NCBI GenBank assembly: GCA_017303505.1
Contig: JAFLCP010000030.1
Location: forward strand, 1-50,228
Direction of reading: 5' to 3'
From: Planctomycetota bacterium
GTDB lineage: Bacteria > Planctomycetota > Planctomycetia > Pirellulales > Pirellulaceae
DNA length: 50,228 nt
Part shown: positions 36,101-44,951 of the stretch, piece after piece
How the letters are laid out: each line of letters begins with the position of its first letter
Position numbering within the stretch: the first letter of the stretch is position 1
Translations under genes and position numbers: made by a program
Notes under the pieces: generated by a model
Told to the model about the DNA's origin: nothing
The model's database searches: none
Seen by the model: the letters and a program-made list of their open reading frames with translations, nothing else

Positions 36101-36291
36101 GTGGGCAAGTCGGCACTCGAACCATGACTCTCTTTTAGCGGCGTACTACCTTTAATCGAACAAAATGTATCGAATGCCCTTACGGCTTTGCTGACCGATT
36201 TATCCAGACGGTTTGCTTGGTAATCATGCATTAGCCCAATCCACCTTTCGCAACTTTCGTGTTTTTCGCGGTTCCCATCCTGTATACGCAA

Positions 36292-36329
36292 AACTGCCCC
36301 GGCAATGATGGATCATCACCTGGGCAGTT
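36292..36329 (-). terminator. Hairpin downstream of the small secreted protein gene
   Basis: AACTGCCC and GGGCAGTT form an 8-bp stem, with a second inner stem (ATGAT/ATCAT). On the minus strand it ends in TTTTG, about 60 bases after the stop of the gene at 36388-36774. Confidence 0.5.
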
Positions 36330-36387
36330 CGAGAAAATCTTCTGGGTGGATTTTTGGATGAGTCTTAGAGAGGTGGGATGGAGCTAG

Positions 36388-36774
36388 TTAGTAGCGGAAG
36401 ACGGCAACTCCAAGTGGGGTCTGATAATATCGGTAGATGTAAGGACTTACATACGGTGGTGTTGAAAGTGAATAGTAAGGTGACGCACTCACGGTTGGAC
36501 GAAGAGTGTCGTAACCAATCCAGCGATGGTACTCGATTCGAGCCATACGATTTTGCATTTCAACTTGGGCGCGATATTGACGGAAAGTCATCGGCTTGGG
36601 TTGAGCTTCAGTGGCCTGATATTGGGAGTCGCTGGTTGTGACTTTAAGACCGGGCTTAGATTGAGTAGCCTCATTGCCTTGGTTATTTGCTGGTTGTTGC
36701 GCGAAGGCGGATTGCGCCAAGCACAAAAGAGCAAAGCAGATTGCGAGCGGTAACGCAAAACGATTTTGCATCAT
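36388..36774 (-). CDS. Small secreted protein, Tyr/Pro-rich C-terminus
   Basis: This 128-residue protein has a clear signal peptide (MMQNRFALPLAICFALLCLAQSAFAQ). A polar middle follows, with MTFRQYRAQVEMQNRMARIEYHRWIGYDTLRPTV, then a tail rich in Tyr, Pro and Ser (YYSLSTPPYVSPYIYRYYQTP). I do not recognise the family. Either of the two adjacent ATG codons could be used. It lies about 330 bases after the sigma/membrane protein pair on the same strand, so it could be a target or a neighbour of that system. Confidence 0.6.
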   Translation of the reverse strand: MMQNRFALPLAICFALLCLAQSAFAQQPANNQGNEATQSKPGLKVTTSDSQYQATEAQPKPMTFRQYRAQVEMQNRMARIEYHRWIGYDTLRPTVSASPYYSLSTPPYVSPYIYRYYQTPLGVAVFRY

Positions 36775-37108
36775 GGTTTCTCCGGAATAAAAATATCCGT
36801 ACGTGGACTGCAGAAACGCAGAAATCCCTAGCGGCTTTCATCCGTAGGAAACCGCGACAAACCGACTTGGGAGAAAGAGCCGCAGCGTGGCTCGAGTCGG
36901 GGTCCACCATGACCTTCTGTCAGATGTAGGTTTCGTCCAAACCATTACGACAACGCGAGAATCAATTCGCAATTTTCGTCTAACGAACCACTTGAATTGC
37001 TCAAGGCACGGATCAAAGAAAACTTACCGTTTACTCGATGGGTAAAGCTACAACTGGTATCGGTTTCGTACGCCTCAAGGTTTGCCAACTTCGTTCCGTT
37101 TGCAACGA
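36775..37108. other. Intergenic region
   Basis: About 330 bases hold no convincing gene. An imperfect hairpin lies near 36829-36853 (GCGG...CCGC type arms). The stretch presumably contains the promoter of the small secreted protein gene. Confidence 0.5.
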
Positions 37109-37840
37109 TTAGGTGACCGTTATGTTCCGCAAATGCTTCAGCAGATAAGCTCGGTTCCCAGGAACAGCCAGAACGACCAATCCCCCTTGCACCTCGGCAG
37201 CCGCACAGCTCCAGCCACCAGTGTTGGAATTCAACGGAGTTAGTTGTGTGCCGAACTGCTGACGCACTTTGGGTTTCGCCATATCAATCAGTAAAACTTG
37301 CTTCCCTTCTTGATTGCGAAACGCATAGACATGAATATGCGCTAGGCTCCCTTTAGGTGTGATGTCGGCAAACCCGAGTGGTTGCAGCTGTGTAACTTGA
37401 GCCATGATCTTCTGCAACGAGGCGGGAAGCTGGACCGTTGCATCCCATTGAATGGGCTCATTTTCAATCCGTTCAATATGCCGAGCCATGAAAACATCAA
37501 GTCGCGTGGTCGTTGCGGCTGGCCAAAAAGCAAAAGCTACCAGGGCGATCAGGGCAACCGAAACGAACGCCATCCATTGATACCGATGTCGGTTTCGGAG
37601 CCTTGACTTGGAAGGTGTAATAACGCTGCTTGGTTGTACTGCCTCAGAAACACTGCACACGGTCTTGCCCAAGGCTTCAACGTCGAGCGATCCACCAACA
37701 GTCGCTTGCATGCCAGCGGATTGTTTCTCGCCCTCCGCCATCAAATGAAGAAGCAAATTCTCTTTGGCTCCAACAGGAACGGTCACTGCTTGCAGAGTTT
37801 TTCGAATTTCCCTGTCGAGTTCTTGTTCATCATGTATCAT
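37109..37840 (-). CDS. Single-pass membrane protein, probable anti-sigma factor
   Basis: The start at ATG 37840 has AGGAG eight bases upstream. An earlier in-frame ATG (37861) overlaps the sigma stop as ATGA. The product is 243 residues. A cytoplasmic N-terminal part of about 88 residues (IHDEQELDREIRKTLQAVTVPVGAKENLLLHLM) leads to one membrane segment (QWMAFVSVALIALVAFAFW, residues about 88-106), with a C-terminal outside domain. The layout is that of a membrane anti-sigma factor, and the gene overlaps or abuts the sigma gene. The usual zinc-binding HxxxCxxC motif is absent, so the assignment rests on position and topology. Confidence 0.6.
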   Translation of the reverse strand: MIHDEQELDREIRKTLQAVTVPVGAKENLLLHLMAEGEKQSAGMQATVGGSLDVEALGKTVCSVSEAVQPSSVITPSKSRLRNRHRYQWMAFVSVALIALVAFAFWPAATTTRLDVFMARHIERIENEPIQWDATVQLPASLQKIMAQVTQLQPLGFADITPKGSLAHIHVYAFRNQEGKQVLLIDMAKPKVRQQFGTQLTPLNSNTGGWSCAAAEVQGGLVVLAVPGNRAYLLKHLRNITVT

Positions 37841-37857
37841 TCGAAATTCTCCTGCAA

Positions 37858-38499
37858 TCATGTAGCTTTGGCGACAGCGAGTGGTTCAGCCGTTTTGAGC
37901 AACGCTTCGCGCAACATATCCTTGCTGCGCGAAAGTCGACTCATCACCGTTCCCATTGGAACATCCAGTTCCTGTGAGATTTGCTGATAACTCTTGTCTT
38001 CAAAGTAAAACATAACCACCATGATTCTGGCCAATGGGTTGAGCTGATTGAGGGCGTGATGAACCCAATCGACTCTTTCCAGGTTGTTTTCGCATGGTTC
38101 ATAGTGGGTCTCTGGTTCGCACACTTGCGAATTAGGCAACGTCTTGTGTCGCGCTGATTCTTTCAATGAATGCCAATACAATCTGCGGGCTGTCGTGGCA
38201 AGCCAAGCCTGAGCCGACTCAAGCGAGCGAATTTGCCCCAGGTTCTTGATAGCGGCGACAAAAACTTGCTGACAGAGATCTTCTGCATCCGAACGTCGAC
38301 CGCTAAGCCGATAACAATACGCATAAGTCCTTTCGTAATGGGATTCCACAAACGAACAGAGTTCGCTCTGGTTCGCACCCGTTACGGATTTGGCAGGGGC
38401 CCTTCCGCAGAGAGGCCTGCTATCGGAGAATTCAAGTTCCGACGACTCTTGCTTCAAGACATGCGCCTTGTCAGTAGGATTCAGATTGAAATCTTCCAT
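37858..38499 (-). CDS. ECF-family RNA polymerase sigma factor
   Basis: The sigma factor has 213 residues from the ATG at 38499-38497, which has GAGG about nine bases upstream. Region 2 reads FVESHYERTYAYCYRLSGRRSDAEDLCQQVFVAA (near residues 50-84). Region 4 reads ALNQLNPLARIMVVMFYFEDKSYQQISQELDVPMGTVMSRLSRSKDMLREAL. A 35-residue N-terminal extension precedes region 2. The membrane protein gene overlaps its stop and is the likely anti-sigma partner. It probably directs a stress or envelope regulon, perhaps including itself. Confidence 0.92.
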   Translation of the reverse strand: MEDFNLNPTDKAHVLKQESSELEFSDSRPLCGRAPAKSVTGANQSELCSFVESHYERTYAYCYRLSGRRSDAEDLCQQVFVAAIKNLGQIRSLESAQAWLATTARRLYWHSLKESARHKTLPNSQVCEPETHYEPCENNLERVDWVHHALNQLNPLARIMVVMFYFEDKSYQQISQELDVPMGTVMSRLSRSKDMLREALLKTAEPLAVAKAT

Positions 38500-38771
38500 T
38501 GAATCAACCTCGGTCCAACCCGTTGAGGGAACCGGACGCGACACACAAATAGAGCGACGGGAAAGAGCGTATATTCCCTACATTGTATAAGATTTTCGAA
38601 TCCAGCGTGCGACACTCAACCGCTCCCCCACCCTTCAGATGGGTTATTTCCAAAAAAATATTGAGATGGTGGAATACGCGACAGCAAATGGAACTCTATA
38701 TTTGTGAAGACAGCACGAATACATGTTGTGGTCATTTTGAATGGCCCGCTGCCTGCAAGACCTTTCGGGGA

Positions 38772-38805
38772 TTGCGAGATTTAGCGGTTTGCGAGATTTA
38801 GCGGT
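38772..38805. repeat. Tandem 17-bp repeat (two copies)
   Basis: TTGCGAGATTTAGCGGT occurs twice without a gap, followed by a degenerate partial third copy (TTGCAAGAGTTT). Confidence 0.85.
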
Positions 38806-38915
38806 TTGCAAGAGTTTCCTGCCTGCAAGCACCATTAGTTCGTGAGAGTCAGTAGTTGGTAATAGTTAGTAGTTGAAAAAAGAAATTGGTTCGCGAGACA
38901 AAGTCGTTTCGCGGA

Positions 38916-38962
38916 TTTTTTGGTTCACCCTGTTTTTGGTTCACTTTGTTTTCGTTCAACAC
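38916..38962. repeat. Imperfect 16-bp tandem repeats before the lipoprotein gene
   Basis: TTTTTGGTTCACCCTG, TTTTTGGTTCACTTTG and TTTTCGTTCAACACAG follow each other directly, just upstream of the ribosome-binding site. Confidence 0.7.
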
Positions 38963-38984
38963 AGAACGGTAAGGAAGAAAAGAA

Positions 38985-39272
38985 ATGAAGAAGTTACTTG
39001 GAATGTTGGCTGTTTGCGGTTTGGCTCTTGTAGTTGGTTGCCAACCAGCTGAGAAGCCAGCAGAAAAACCTGCTGATAAGCCAGCTGAAACCACCAGCAC
39101 CCCAGCTCCAGAAGCACCAGCTGCTGATGCTCCTGCTGCTCCAGCCCCAGACGCTCCTGCTGCAGACGCGCCTGCTGCTCCAGCCGCTGACGCACCTGCT
39201 GCTCCAGCTGCTGATGCCCCAGCTGCTCCTGCTGCTGACGCTCCTGCTGCACCTGCTGGTGGCTCGAACTAA
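38985..39272 (+). CDS. Ala/Pro-repeat lipoprotein
   Basis: The 95-residue protein has a lipoprotein signal (MKKLLGMLAVCGLALVVGC, Cys19 lipidated). A tail follows made almost only of Ala, Pro, Asp, Glu and Lys. It begins with three PAEKP/PADKP units, then about eight APAADAPAAP units, and ends GGSN. AAGGA about nine bases upstream of the ATG supports translation. Such tails are extended and may span the envelope or the cell wall. The DNA repeat units (about 21-24 bases) suggest length variation by slippage. Function is unknown. Confidence 0.75.
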   Translation: MKKLLGMLAVCGLALVVGCQPAEKPAEKPADKPAETTSTPAPEAPAADAPAAPAPDAPAADAPAAPAADAPAAPAADAPAAPAADAPAAPAGGSN

Positions 39273-39373
39273 TTTGGCCTGGCCGGATCTTTTGCGATTC
39301 GGTCACCCACAACCTAAGCCGCTCATTCGTCTAAGTTAAGCTAGTCGTCTGAGATAACGGCCCGAGTAGTCGA

Positions 39374-39427
39374 AGCTGATCAAGCAAAGCTGATCAAGCA
39401 AAGCTGAGCAATCAAAGCTGAGTCGAG
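39374..39427. repeat. Tandem 14-bp repeat after the lipoprotein gene
   Basis: AGCTGATCAAGCAA occurs twice exactly, then once as AGCTGAGCAATCAA, then partly as AGCTGAGTCGAG. Confidence 0.85.
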
Positions 39428-39445
39428 TTGAATAACCCGACTCAG
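39418..39445. terminator. Hairpin between convergent lipoprotein and uvrB genes
   Basis: CTGAGTCG and CGACTCAG form a perfect 8-bp stem with a 12-base loop. It could end both transcripts, but neither side has a good T tract. Confidence 0.4.
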
Positions 39446-39469
39446 CTGAATCGATGGACCGTTGAGCTC

Positions 39470-41563
39470 TTAGGTAGATTTAGGTTTTGGAACGCGGGAG
39501 GGGGATTTTTTCGGTCCACCTCCCCGTTTTTTCTTGCTCGATTTGCCACTGGCATCTTCTTCGGTGAACTCTTCACCAATTCGATCTCGCAAACGTAAGA
39601 TCTGATCACGAAGCGATGCGGCCTTCTCAAATTCCAAGGCCTCCGCAGCTTCCAACATATCTTCTTCCATGCTCTTGATGAGAGCTTCCGTTATCAATCG
39701 CCCTTCCTTCTTCGGCATCACAGCGTCTGTCGCACTCTTGCGTGCGGCAGCCACCGACTGAATACTGTCACGAACTGCCTTCTTAACGGTACGCGGCGTA
39801 ATACCATGCTCTTGATTGTATTTTTCTTGCAGCGATCGGCGACGACGAGTTTCATCGATTGCCATCTGCATCGAATCGGTCATCGTATCCGCATACAAAA
39901 TGACCTTGGCCCGTTCATTTCGAGCCGCACGACCAATGGTCTGAATGAGCGATGTACCGCTGCGCAAAAAGCCCTCTTTGTCCGCATCCAAAATGGCGAC
40001 CAAAGAAACTTCGGGCAAGTCGAGACCTTCCCTCAGCAAGTTCACACCCACCAAAACATCGAATTGTCCCAAACGCAAACCTTGCAAAAGTTCGACTCGC
40101 TCGAATGCATCCAGTTCACTATGCAACCAGCGACAGCGAACATCTTGATCGACTAAGTACGAAGAAAGATCTTCAGCGAGCCGCTTGGTAAGCGCAGTCA
40201 CTAATACGCGGTCACCACCAGCCACACGCGCCCGAATCTCCTCCAGCAAATGTTGAACTTGCCCTTTCGCAGGAATCACTTCCACAATCGGATCCAACAA
40301 TCCGGTGGGCCGAATGATCTGCTCAACGACTTCGCCACCGCATTTTTCGAGCTCATAATCCGAAGGTGTAGCCGACACAAAAATCGCTCGACTGATTTTT
40401 TCTTCCCACTCAGCAAACATCAAAGGGCGATTGTCCAAAGCACTCGGCAAGCGAAAGCCATGGTTGACCAAAGTTTCTTTTCGACTCTTGTCCCCAGCGT
40501 ACATCGCTCTTACCTGAGGAATCGACACGTGTGATTCGTCGATGATGACTAGGTAGTCTTTCGGAAAAAAGTCGTAGAGTGTATCGGGCGTTGCCCCAGG
40601 TGGTTTTCCCGATAACGGGCGACTGTAATTTTCAATTCCCGGACAATGTCCCACCTGCATCAACATTTCCAAATCGAATTTCGTTCGAGCACTCAGACGC
40701 TGGGCTTCCAGCAATTTCCCTTCGGCCTTGAACTTCTCAAGTTGATCTTCGAGTTCCTTCCTGATTTCTTGAACGGCCCGTCCAATGCGATCTTCGGGCA
40801 TCACGAAGTGCTTTGCAGGAAAGATATACGCCTCTGGCATATGCCGCACGACTTCACCCGATGTAGGATTGATGATCGAGATTTGCTCTACTTCATCACC
40901 CCACAATTCAACTCGATAAGCGAATTCTTCGTACGCGGGCCAGATCTCAACACTATCACCGCGTACACGAATTTTTCCACGCTCGAAAGCGACATCATTG
41001 CGTTGATATTGAATGTCGACCAATCGCAACAGCATTTGGTCTCGATCGATCACTTTTCCCACGCGTATTGGTACGACCATTTTGCGATAGTCGTCTGGTG
41101 AACCCAAGCCGTAGATACTTGAGACGCTGGCTACAATAATCACATCGCGACGACTGACCAATGCGCTGGTGCTCGCGAGCCTCAATCGATCGATCTCTTC
41201 GTTGATGGACGCATCTTTTTCGATATAGACATCGCGTTGAGGGATGTACGCTTCTGGCTGATAATAATCGTAGTAGCTGACAAAATAATGGACGGCATTA
41301 TTGGGAAAGAAGTCTCGGAACTCCGAGTAAAGCTGAGCGGCCAAGGTTTTGTTGTGACTTAGGATCAATGTGGGCTTTTGCAAGCGTTGAATCACATTGG
41401 CCATCGTAAAGGTCTTACCTGAGCCGGTCACCCCCATCAGCGTTTGGCAACGCTTTCCGCTTGTGAGCCCTTGCACCAATTGTTCGATCGCCCGAGGCTG
41501 ATCCCCTGCTGGTTCAAATTGGCTGGAAATCTGAAACAATTCCGTTGAATACTCGAACGTCAT
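39470..41563 (-). CDS. uvrB: Excinuclease ABC subunit B
   Basis: UvrB is the damage-verifying helicase of nucleotide excision repair. At 697 residues it has near-normal length. The Walker A motif GVTGSGKT lies near residue 44, and the beta-hairpin [12 protein letters not shown] near 96. [12 protein letters not shown] holds the DEAD-type motif, followed by [30 protein letters not shown] and QTIGRAARN (motif VI). The C-terminal UVR domain ([26 protein letters not shown]) binds UvrC. A Lys/Ser/Pro-rich tail follows. It is a lone gene, divergent from the protease operon. Confidence 0.98.
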   Translation of the reverse strand: MTFEYSTELFQISSQFEPAGDQPRAIEQLVQGLTSGKRCQTLMGVTGSGKTFTMANVIQRLQKPTLILSHNKTLAAQLYSEFRDFFPNNAVHYFVSYYDYYQPEAYIPQRDVYIEKDASINEEIDRLRLASTSALVSRRDVIIVASVSSIYGLGSPDDYRKMVVPIRVGKVIDRDQMLLRLVDIQYQRNDVAFERGKIRVRGDSVEIWPAYEEFAYRVELWGDEVEQISIINPTSGEVVRHMPEAYIFPAKHFVMPEDRIGRAVQEIRKELEDQLEKFKAEGKLLEAQRLSARTKFDLEMLMQVGHCPGIENYSRPLSGKPPGATPDTLYDFFPKDYLVIIDESHVSIPQVRAMYAGDKSRKETLVNHGFRLPSALDNRPLMFAEWEEKISRAIFVSATPSDYELEKCGGEVVEQIIRPTGLLDPIVEVIPAKGQVQHLLEEIRARVAGGDRVLVTALTKRLAEDLSSYLVDQDVRCRWLHSELDAFERVELLQGLRLGQFDVLVGVNLLREGLDLPEVSLVAILDADKEGFLRSGTSLIQTIGRAARNERAKVILYADTMTDSMQMAIDETRRRRSLQEKYNQEHGITPRTVKKAVRDSIQSVAAARKSATDAVMPKKEGRLITEALIKSMEEDMLEAAEALEFEKAASLRDQILRLRDRIGEEFTEEDASGKSSKKKRGGGPKKSPSRVPKPKST

Positions 41564-41832
41564 CCTGTCAATTCCTGGGCTCGAATTCCTGCTTTCCAGT
41601 TTCCAAGATCCAATCCGGCGTATTTCCCGGAATTTTCAAAAGGGTGGGAAGCGTATCGTTGGGGCGAGATTTCGCGTTTTCTGGCGTCAATCTAGTCCCC
41701 ACGGGGTTCTAATTTGAGGTATTATAGAGGGTTTGGAGCGTGAAGGGCATGGAAACCCCACCAGGATTTGGTCCGATTTTTCCCTTCGCCGTCGACTCGG
41801 ACCTGGCACTAGTGAACAAGGAAAGGACCACT

Positions 41833-43068
41833 GTGAAAAGTCTCATGAGGCGTAACCGCTCCCTGCTGGGTTGGTTTCTGTGTGCTTGGATTCTCGCCAT
41901 TCCTTCCGTCGCTGCCGAATCATTTCGTCTGCAAACCCTAGATGGAACCACCGTTGAAGGGACAATCGTTTCGATTTCGGCGCAAAAGGTGCAACTCTCG
42001 ACCGCCGCTGGTGTCCAAGAGTTTCCAGGCGAACAAATTCGGTCGCTGAAACAACTTTTTAAGTCACAACCCGAAACCAAACTAGCTCCGATTGCCGTTG
42101 AACTTCGAGATGGCTCCAGTCTAAGAGCTAACTCAGCGGAAATCGTCGGCAAAACGGCGAACATCAAAATCGGAGACGCCGAGCAGAAAATTCCAGCAGC
42201 CGAAATTCGCTGGATTCGATTTCGCGAAACAGTACCCGCCAACGATTCGGCTTGGCAGGAGATCTTAGCGGCCGAACTCAAGTCCGACCGACTCATCATC
42301 ATCCGCTCTGGCGATACTCTGGATACGATCGAAGGACTTGTGGCTGGAATGGATGCCAACGAAGTTCGCTTCAGTTTTGATGGCGAAGAAATCAAAGCCC
42401 CTCGTAACAAACTATTGGGCATGATGCTTTTTTCGAATGCCAAAAAATCTTACAGCCCTGCCAAGATCAAAGTCACCACTCGGAAACAAGATTCCTTTGC
42501 CGCAGTAACCGTCGAATCCATTCGCGAGAACAACATCGACTTGCTCAAAGTTGTAACGTCGGGCGACTTGGCTTTCAAACTTCCTCTCGAGCAAATCGAT
42601 CAACTTGACTTTTCCGCAGGCAACTTGCAAATGGTGGCCGAGCTCTCTCCCGTTCAAACGGCAGCCATATTGGAATCGGACTTTCCTGGCGACACCAAAT
42701 TGGCTCAAAAGTTATTCGCACCCCATCCCGACCATTATGGACGCGATGCCACCGAAAACGATTTACCGAAAACAGATCTGTTATTCCAAGGCTCAGGTAG
42801 CACCGAATATCGCGTGCCCGATGGCATGAGTCGATTTCAAACAACGATTGCCGGGAGTCCACAAGCTCAATTGCGTGGCTGGACTGTTATTACTGTGCAG
42901 CAAGAAGAGAAGATTCTCTTTCAGCAAAGTTTCCGTCCTGAAAGTGAGCGGCTATCGATCGACGTACCGGTCGTTGCGAAACGACGCTTGACATTAAAAG
43001 TTCAACCTGAAAATGAACGCCAAGCGGACGATACGATTTGGTGGCTTCAACCGAGGTTCGTCAAATGA
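41833..43068 (+). CDS. Secreted protein with small beta-barrel modules and NPCBM-like domain
   Basis: The 411-residue protein starts at GTG 41833, with AAGGA five bases upstream and a signal peptide MKSLMRRNRSLLGWFLCAWILAIPSVAA. The first half has several short beta-rich units of the form LxTLDGTTVEGTIVSISAQKVQLS..., VELRDGSSLRANSAEIVGKTANIKIG and IRSGDTLDTIEGLVAGMDANEVRFSF. These resemble Sm/SH3-like barrels. Residues about 280-411 resemble an NPCBM (new putative carbohydrate-binding) domain (GSGSTEYRVPDGMSRFQTTIAG...LRGWTVITV). Its stop overlaps the protease start (ATGA), so it is the first gene of the operon. It may bind a cell-surface sugar polymer. Confidence 0.7.
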   Translation: MKSLMRRNRSLLGWFLCAWILAIPSVAAESFRLQTLDGTTVEGTIVSISAQKVQLSTAAGVQEFPGEQIRSLKQLFKSQPETKLAPIAVELRDGSSLRANSAEIVGKTANIKIGDAEQKIPAAEIRWIRFRETVPANDSAWQEILAAELKSDRLIIIRSGDTLDTIEGLVAGMDANEVRFSFDGEEIKAPRNKLLGMMLFSNAKKSYSPAKIKVTTRKQDSFAAVTVESIRENNIDLLKVVTSGDLAFKLPLEQIDQLDFSAGNLQMVAELSPVQTAAILESDFPGDTKLAQKLFAPHPDHYGRDATENDLPKTDLLFQGSGSTEYRVPDGMSRFQTTIAGSPQAQLRGWTVITVQQEEKILFQQSFRPESERLSIDVPVVAKRRLTLKVQPENERQADDTIWWLQPRFVK

Positions 43069-44951
43069 TGACCCAACACACAATTCCAGCTTTCCCCAAG
43101 TCCTTTATCCTTGCCTTGACGCTACTTGCAGTAACGCCGTTGTGCTATGCGCAAGAATCGTCGACCGATCCTGCATCGGCTCCTGCTTCTCCAGCCAATG
43201 GGGATTTGGACGCTACGATCGAACAAATTGAAAGTTCACGAATTGCGGCGATTGAGCGCGCGATTCGCCCAACTGTTGCCGTTTTTGGTAACGGTGGCGA
43301 GGGAGGCGGTAGTGGTGTGGTCATAACACCTGATGGCTACGCACTGACAAACTTCCACGTCACCAGTCCGTTCGGCACCAATATGCGTTGCGGAATGTCG
43401 GATGGAAAAATCTATCCAGCCGTATTGGTTGGAGTGGATGCGACGGGAGACTTGGCCCTCATCAAGTTATTGGGGCGAAACGATTTCCCTGTCGCCACCT
43501 TAGGCGACAGTCGAAAATTGCAAGTCGGCCAATGGTGCTTTGCTGTAGGTAATCCGTTTTTGCTGGCCACGAATCTGCAACCGAGCGTTTCCTACGGCAT
43601 CATCAGCGGCATTGAAAGATACCAATACCCAGCAGGGACCATTCTGGAATATGCGGATTGTATTCAAACCGATGCGGCTATTAATCCAGGCAACTCAGGC
43701 GGCCCTCTCTTCAATCGCGACGGCGAATTAATCGGTATCAATGGACGTGCTTCGTTTGAAAAACGTGGCCGTGTTAATGTGGGTGTCGGCTATGCAATTT
43801 CCATCAATCAAGTAAAGAACTTTGTGGGTGCGCTCCGCAGCGGTCGCTATGTCGATCATGCCACGTTGGGTGCAACCGTCTCGACCGACGATGGTGGACG
43901 CGTTCGGATTTCGAACATTCTCAATCGCAGCGATGCCTATCGCCGCGGACTACGCTACGGAGACGAAATCGTGGAAGTTGCTGGACGCAGCATTCGCACG
44001 ACCAACGAATTAAAAAATGTTCTCGGTACGCTGCCGAGCCATTGGAGAGTGAAAGTCAAGTACCGCAATTCCAACGATTCCTATGAAACGTTGGTACGCC
44101 TGCAAGCCGTACATACCAATGAAGAGTTGCTTGAACTTGTGCAAGGTGGCTTGCCCGGCATGGGCCCACAGCCCAAGGATCCGCAGGAAGAGAAAGAACA
44201 TGCCCCCAAAGATAAAGAGGCGTCCCCACCCACCGAAAAAGAAACAGCCCAAGACGACCTGCAACCTAAGCCATCTCAAGAGTGGAAGAAATGGTTCATC
44301 GAAAAAGATGGCTTCGCTAACTACTTCTTCAATCAGTTCGAACGTCAACAAATCCTTACCAAATATCGTGAACAACTTGGCCCTCTAACTCCCAATGGAA
44401 CTTGGCAACTGACTGGCAATTGGGTTGGCGATGATCGTAGTGTTGATATCCGCTTAAACGATAACAAAATCGAATATTCAAAAGGTGGTATTGTACAAAC
44501 GATCGATCCCAAGCAAGGTTTTTCAAAGGTGATCTCCAAACGCACCACCGACGGCCTGCCGCTGGTGCTAGGACTATGGCGTGAGTTAATGCTCAGTTCG
44601 GGAAACGCCAAAGGTAACCTGATCGACTCGGCACTTTATCTCGGAACGATGCCGCTACTTGGAAATGCACCTCTTCATCATGTGTTGGAGATTCAAATTA
44701 GCGATACCAAAATGTGGGTTTACTTTCATCCAGACAATGGTCAGCTAGCGGCTATCGAACTGTACGGTGACGAAGACGACGATCCCGTCGAAGTTTATTT
44801 TGACCAAGCTGCGACTTTCAATAATCATTCCTTACCCACTCGGATGCGATTGCAGTACGGTGTCGAACCAACAGCTATCTTCAATTTGAAGCAAGCCGAT
44901 CTTTCGGTACCACCTGTCGCCGAGGTTAAGCCTGAGGAGAGTGGATCATGA
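43065..44951 (+). CDS. HtrA/DegP-type serine protease with PDZ domain and C-terminal extension
   Basis: This protein of about 628 residues has a signal peptide ending ...LCYAQ. The trypsin-like domain holds an intact triad: His98 in ALTNFHVTSP, Asp129 in ATGDLALIKL and Ser211 in INPGNSGGPLF. A PDZ domain follows (ATVSTDDGGRVRISNIL...RRGLRYGDEIVEVAGRSI, residues about 265-345). A Pro/Glu/Lys-rich linker and a C-terminal domain of about 220 residues have no recognisable family. It is the only catalytically complete member of the three consecutive protease-like genes. The start overlaps the preceding stop, and its own stop overlaps the next ATG, so translation is coupled. Confidence 0.9.
   Translation: MMTQHTIPAFPKSFILALTLLAVTPLCYAQESSTDPASAPASPANGDLDATIEQIESSRIAAIERAIRPTVAVFGNGGEGGGSGVVITPDGYALTNFHVTSPFGTNMRCGMSDGKIYPAVLVGVDATGDLALIKLLGRNDFPVATLGDSRKLQVGQWCFAVGNPFLLATNLQPSVSYGIISGIERYQYPAGTILEYADCIQTDAAINPGNSGGPLFNRDGELIGINGRASFEKRGRVNVGVGYAISINQVKNFVGALRSGRYVDHATLGATVSTDDGGRVRISNILNRSDAYRRGLRYGDEIVEVAGRSIRTTNELKNVLGTLPSHWRVKVKYRNSNDSYETLVRLQAVHTNEELLELVQGGLPGMGPQPKDPQEEKEHAPKDKEASPPTEKETAQDDLQPKPSQEWKKWFIEKDGFANYFFNQFERQQILTKYREQLGPLTPNGTWQLTGNWVGDDRSVDIRLNDNKIEYSKGGIVQTIDPKQGFSKVISKRTTDGLPLVLGLWRELMLSSGNAKGNLIDSALYLGTMPLLGNAPLHHVLEIQISDTKMWVYFHPDNGQLAAIELYGDEDDDPVEVYFDQAATFNNHSLPTRMRLQYGVEPTAIFNLKQADLSVPPVAEVKPEESGS

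Larger units (their letters stand above)
38500..38984. other. Intergenic region with short tandem repeats
   Basis: There is no convincing gene here. The part near 38520-38600 should hold the promoter of the sigma gene (minus strand). The right-hand part carries two sets of tandem repeats before the Ala/Pro lipoprotein gene. Confidence 0.55.

Noticed and set aside
36101-36130. tRNA-like 3' end on the minus strand (GGTTCGAG-type T-loop)
   Set aside because: The flanking bases do not pair into a T-stem, and no acceptor, anticodon or D arm could be built around it.
36097-36291. 64-residue open frame on the minus strand
   Set aside because: No ribosome-binding site or recognisable family, and its composition is unlike the neighbouring genes.
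39374-39427. Possible CRISPR array
   Set aside because: The 14-bp units are directly adjacent without unique spacers, and no cas genes are present.
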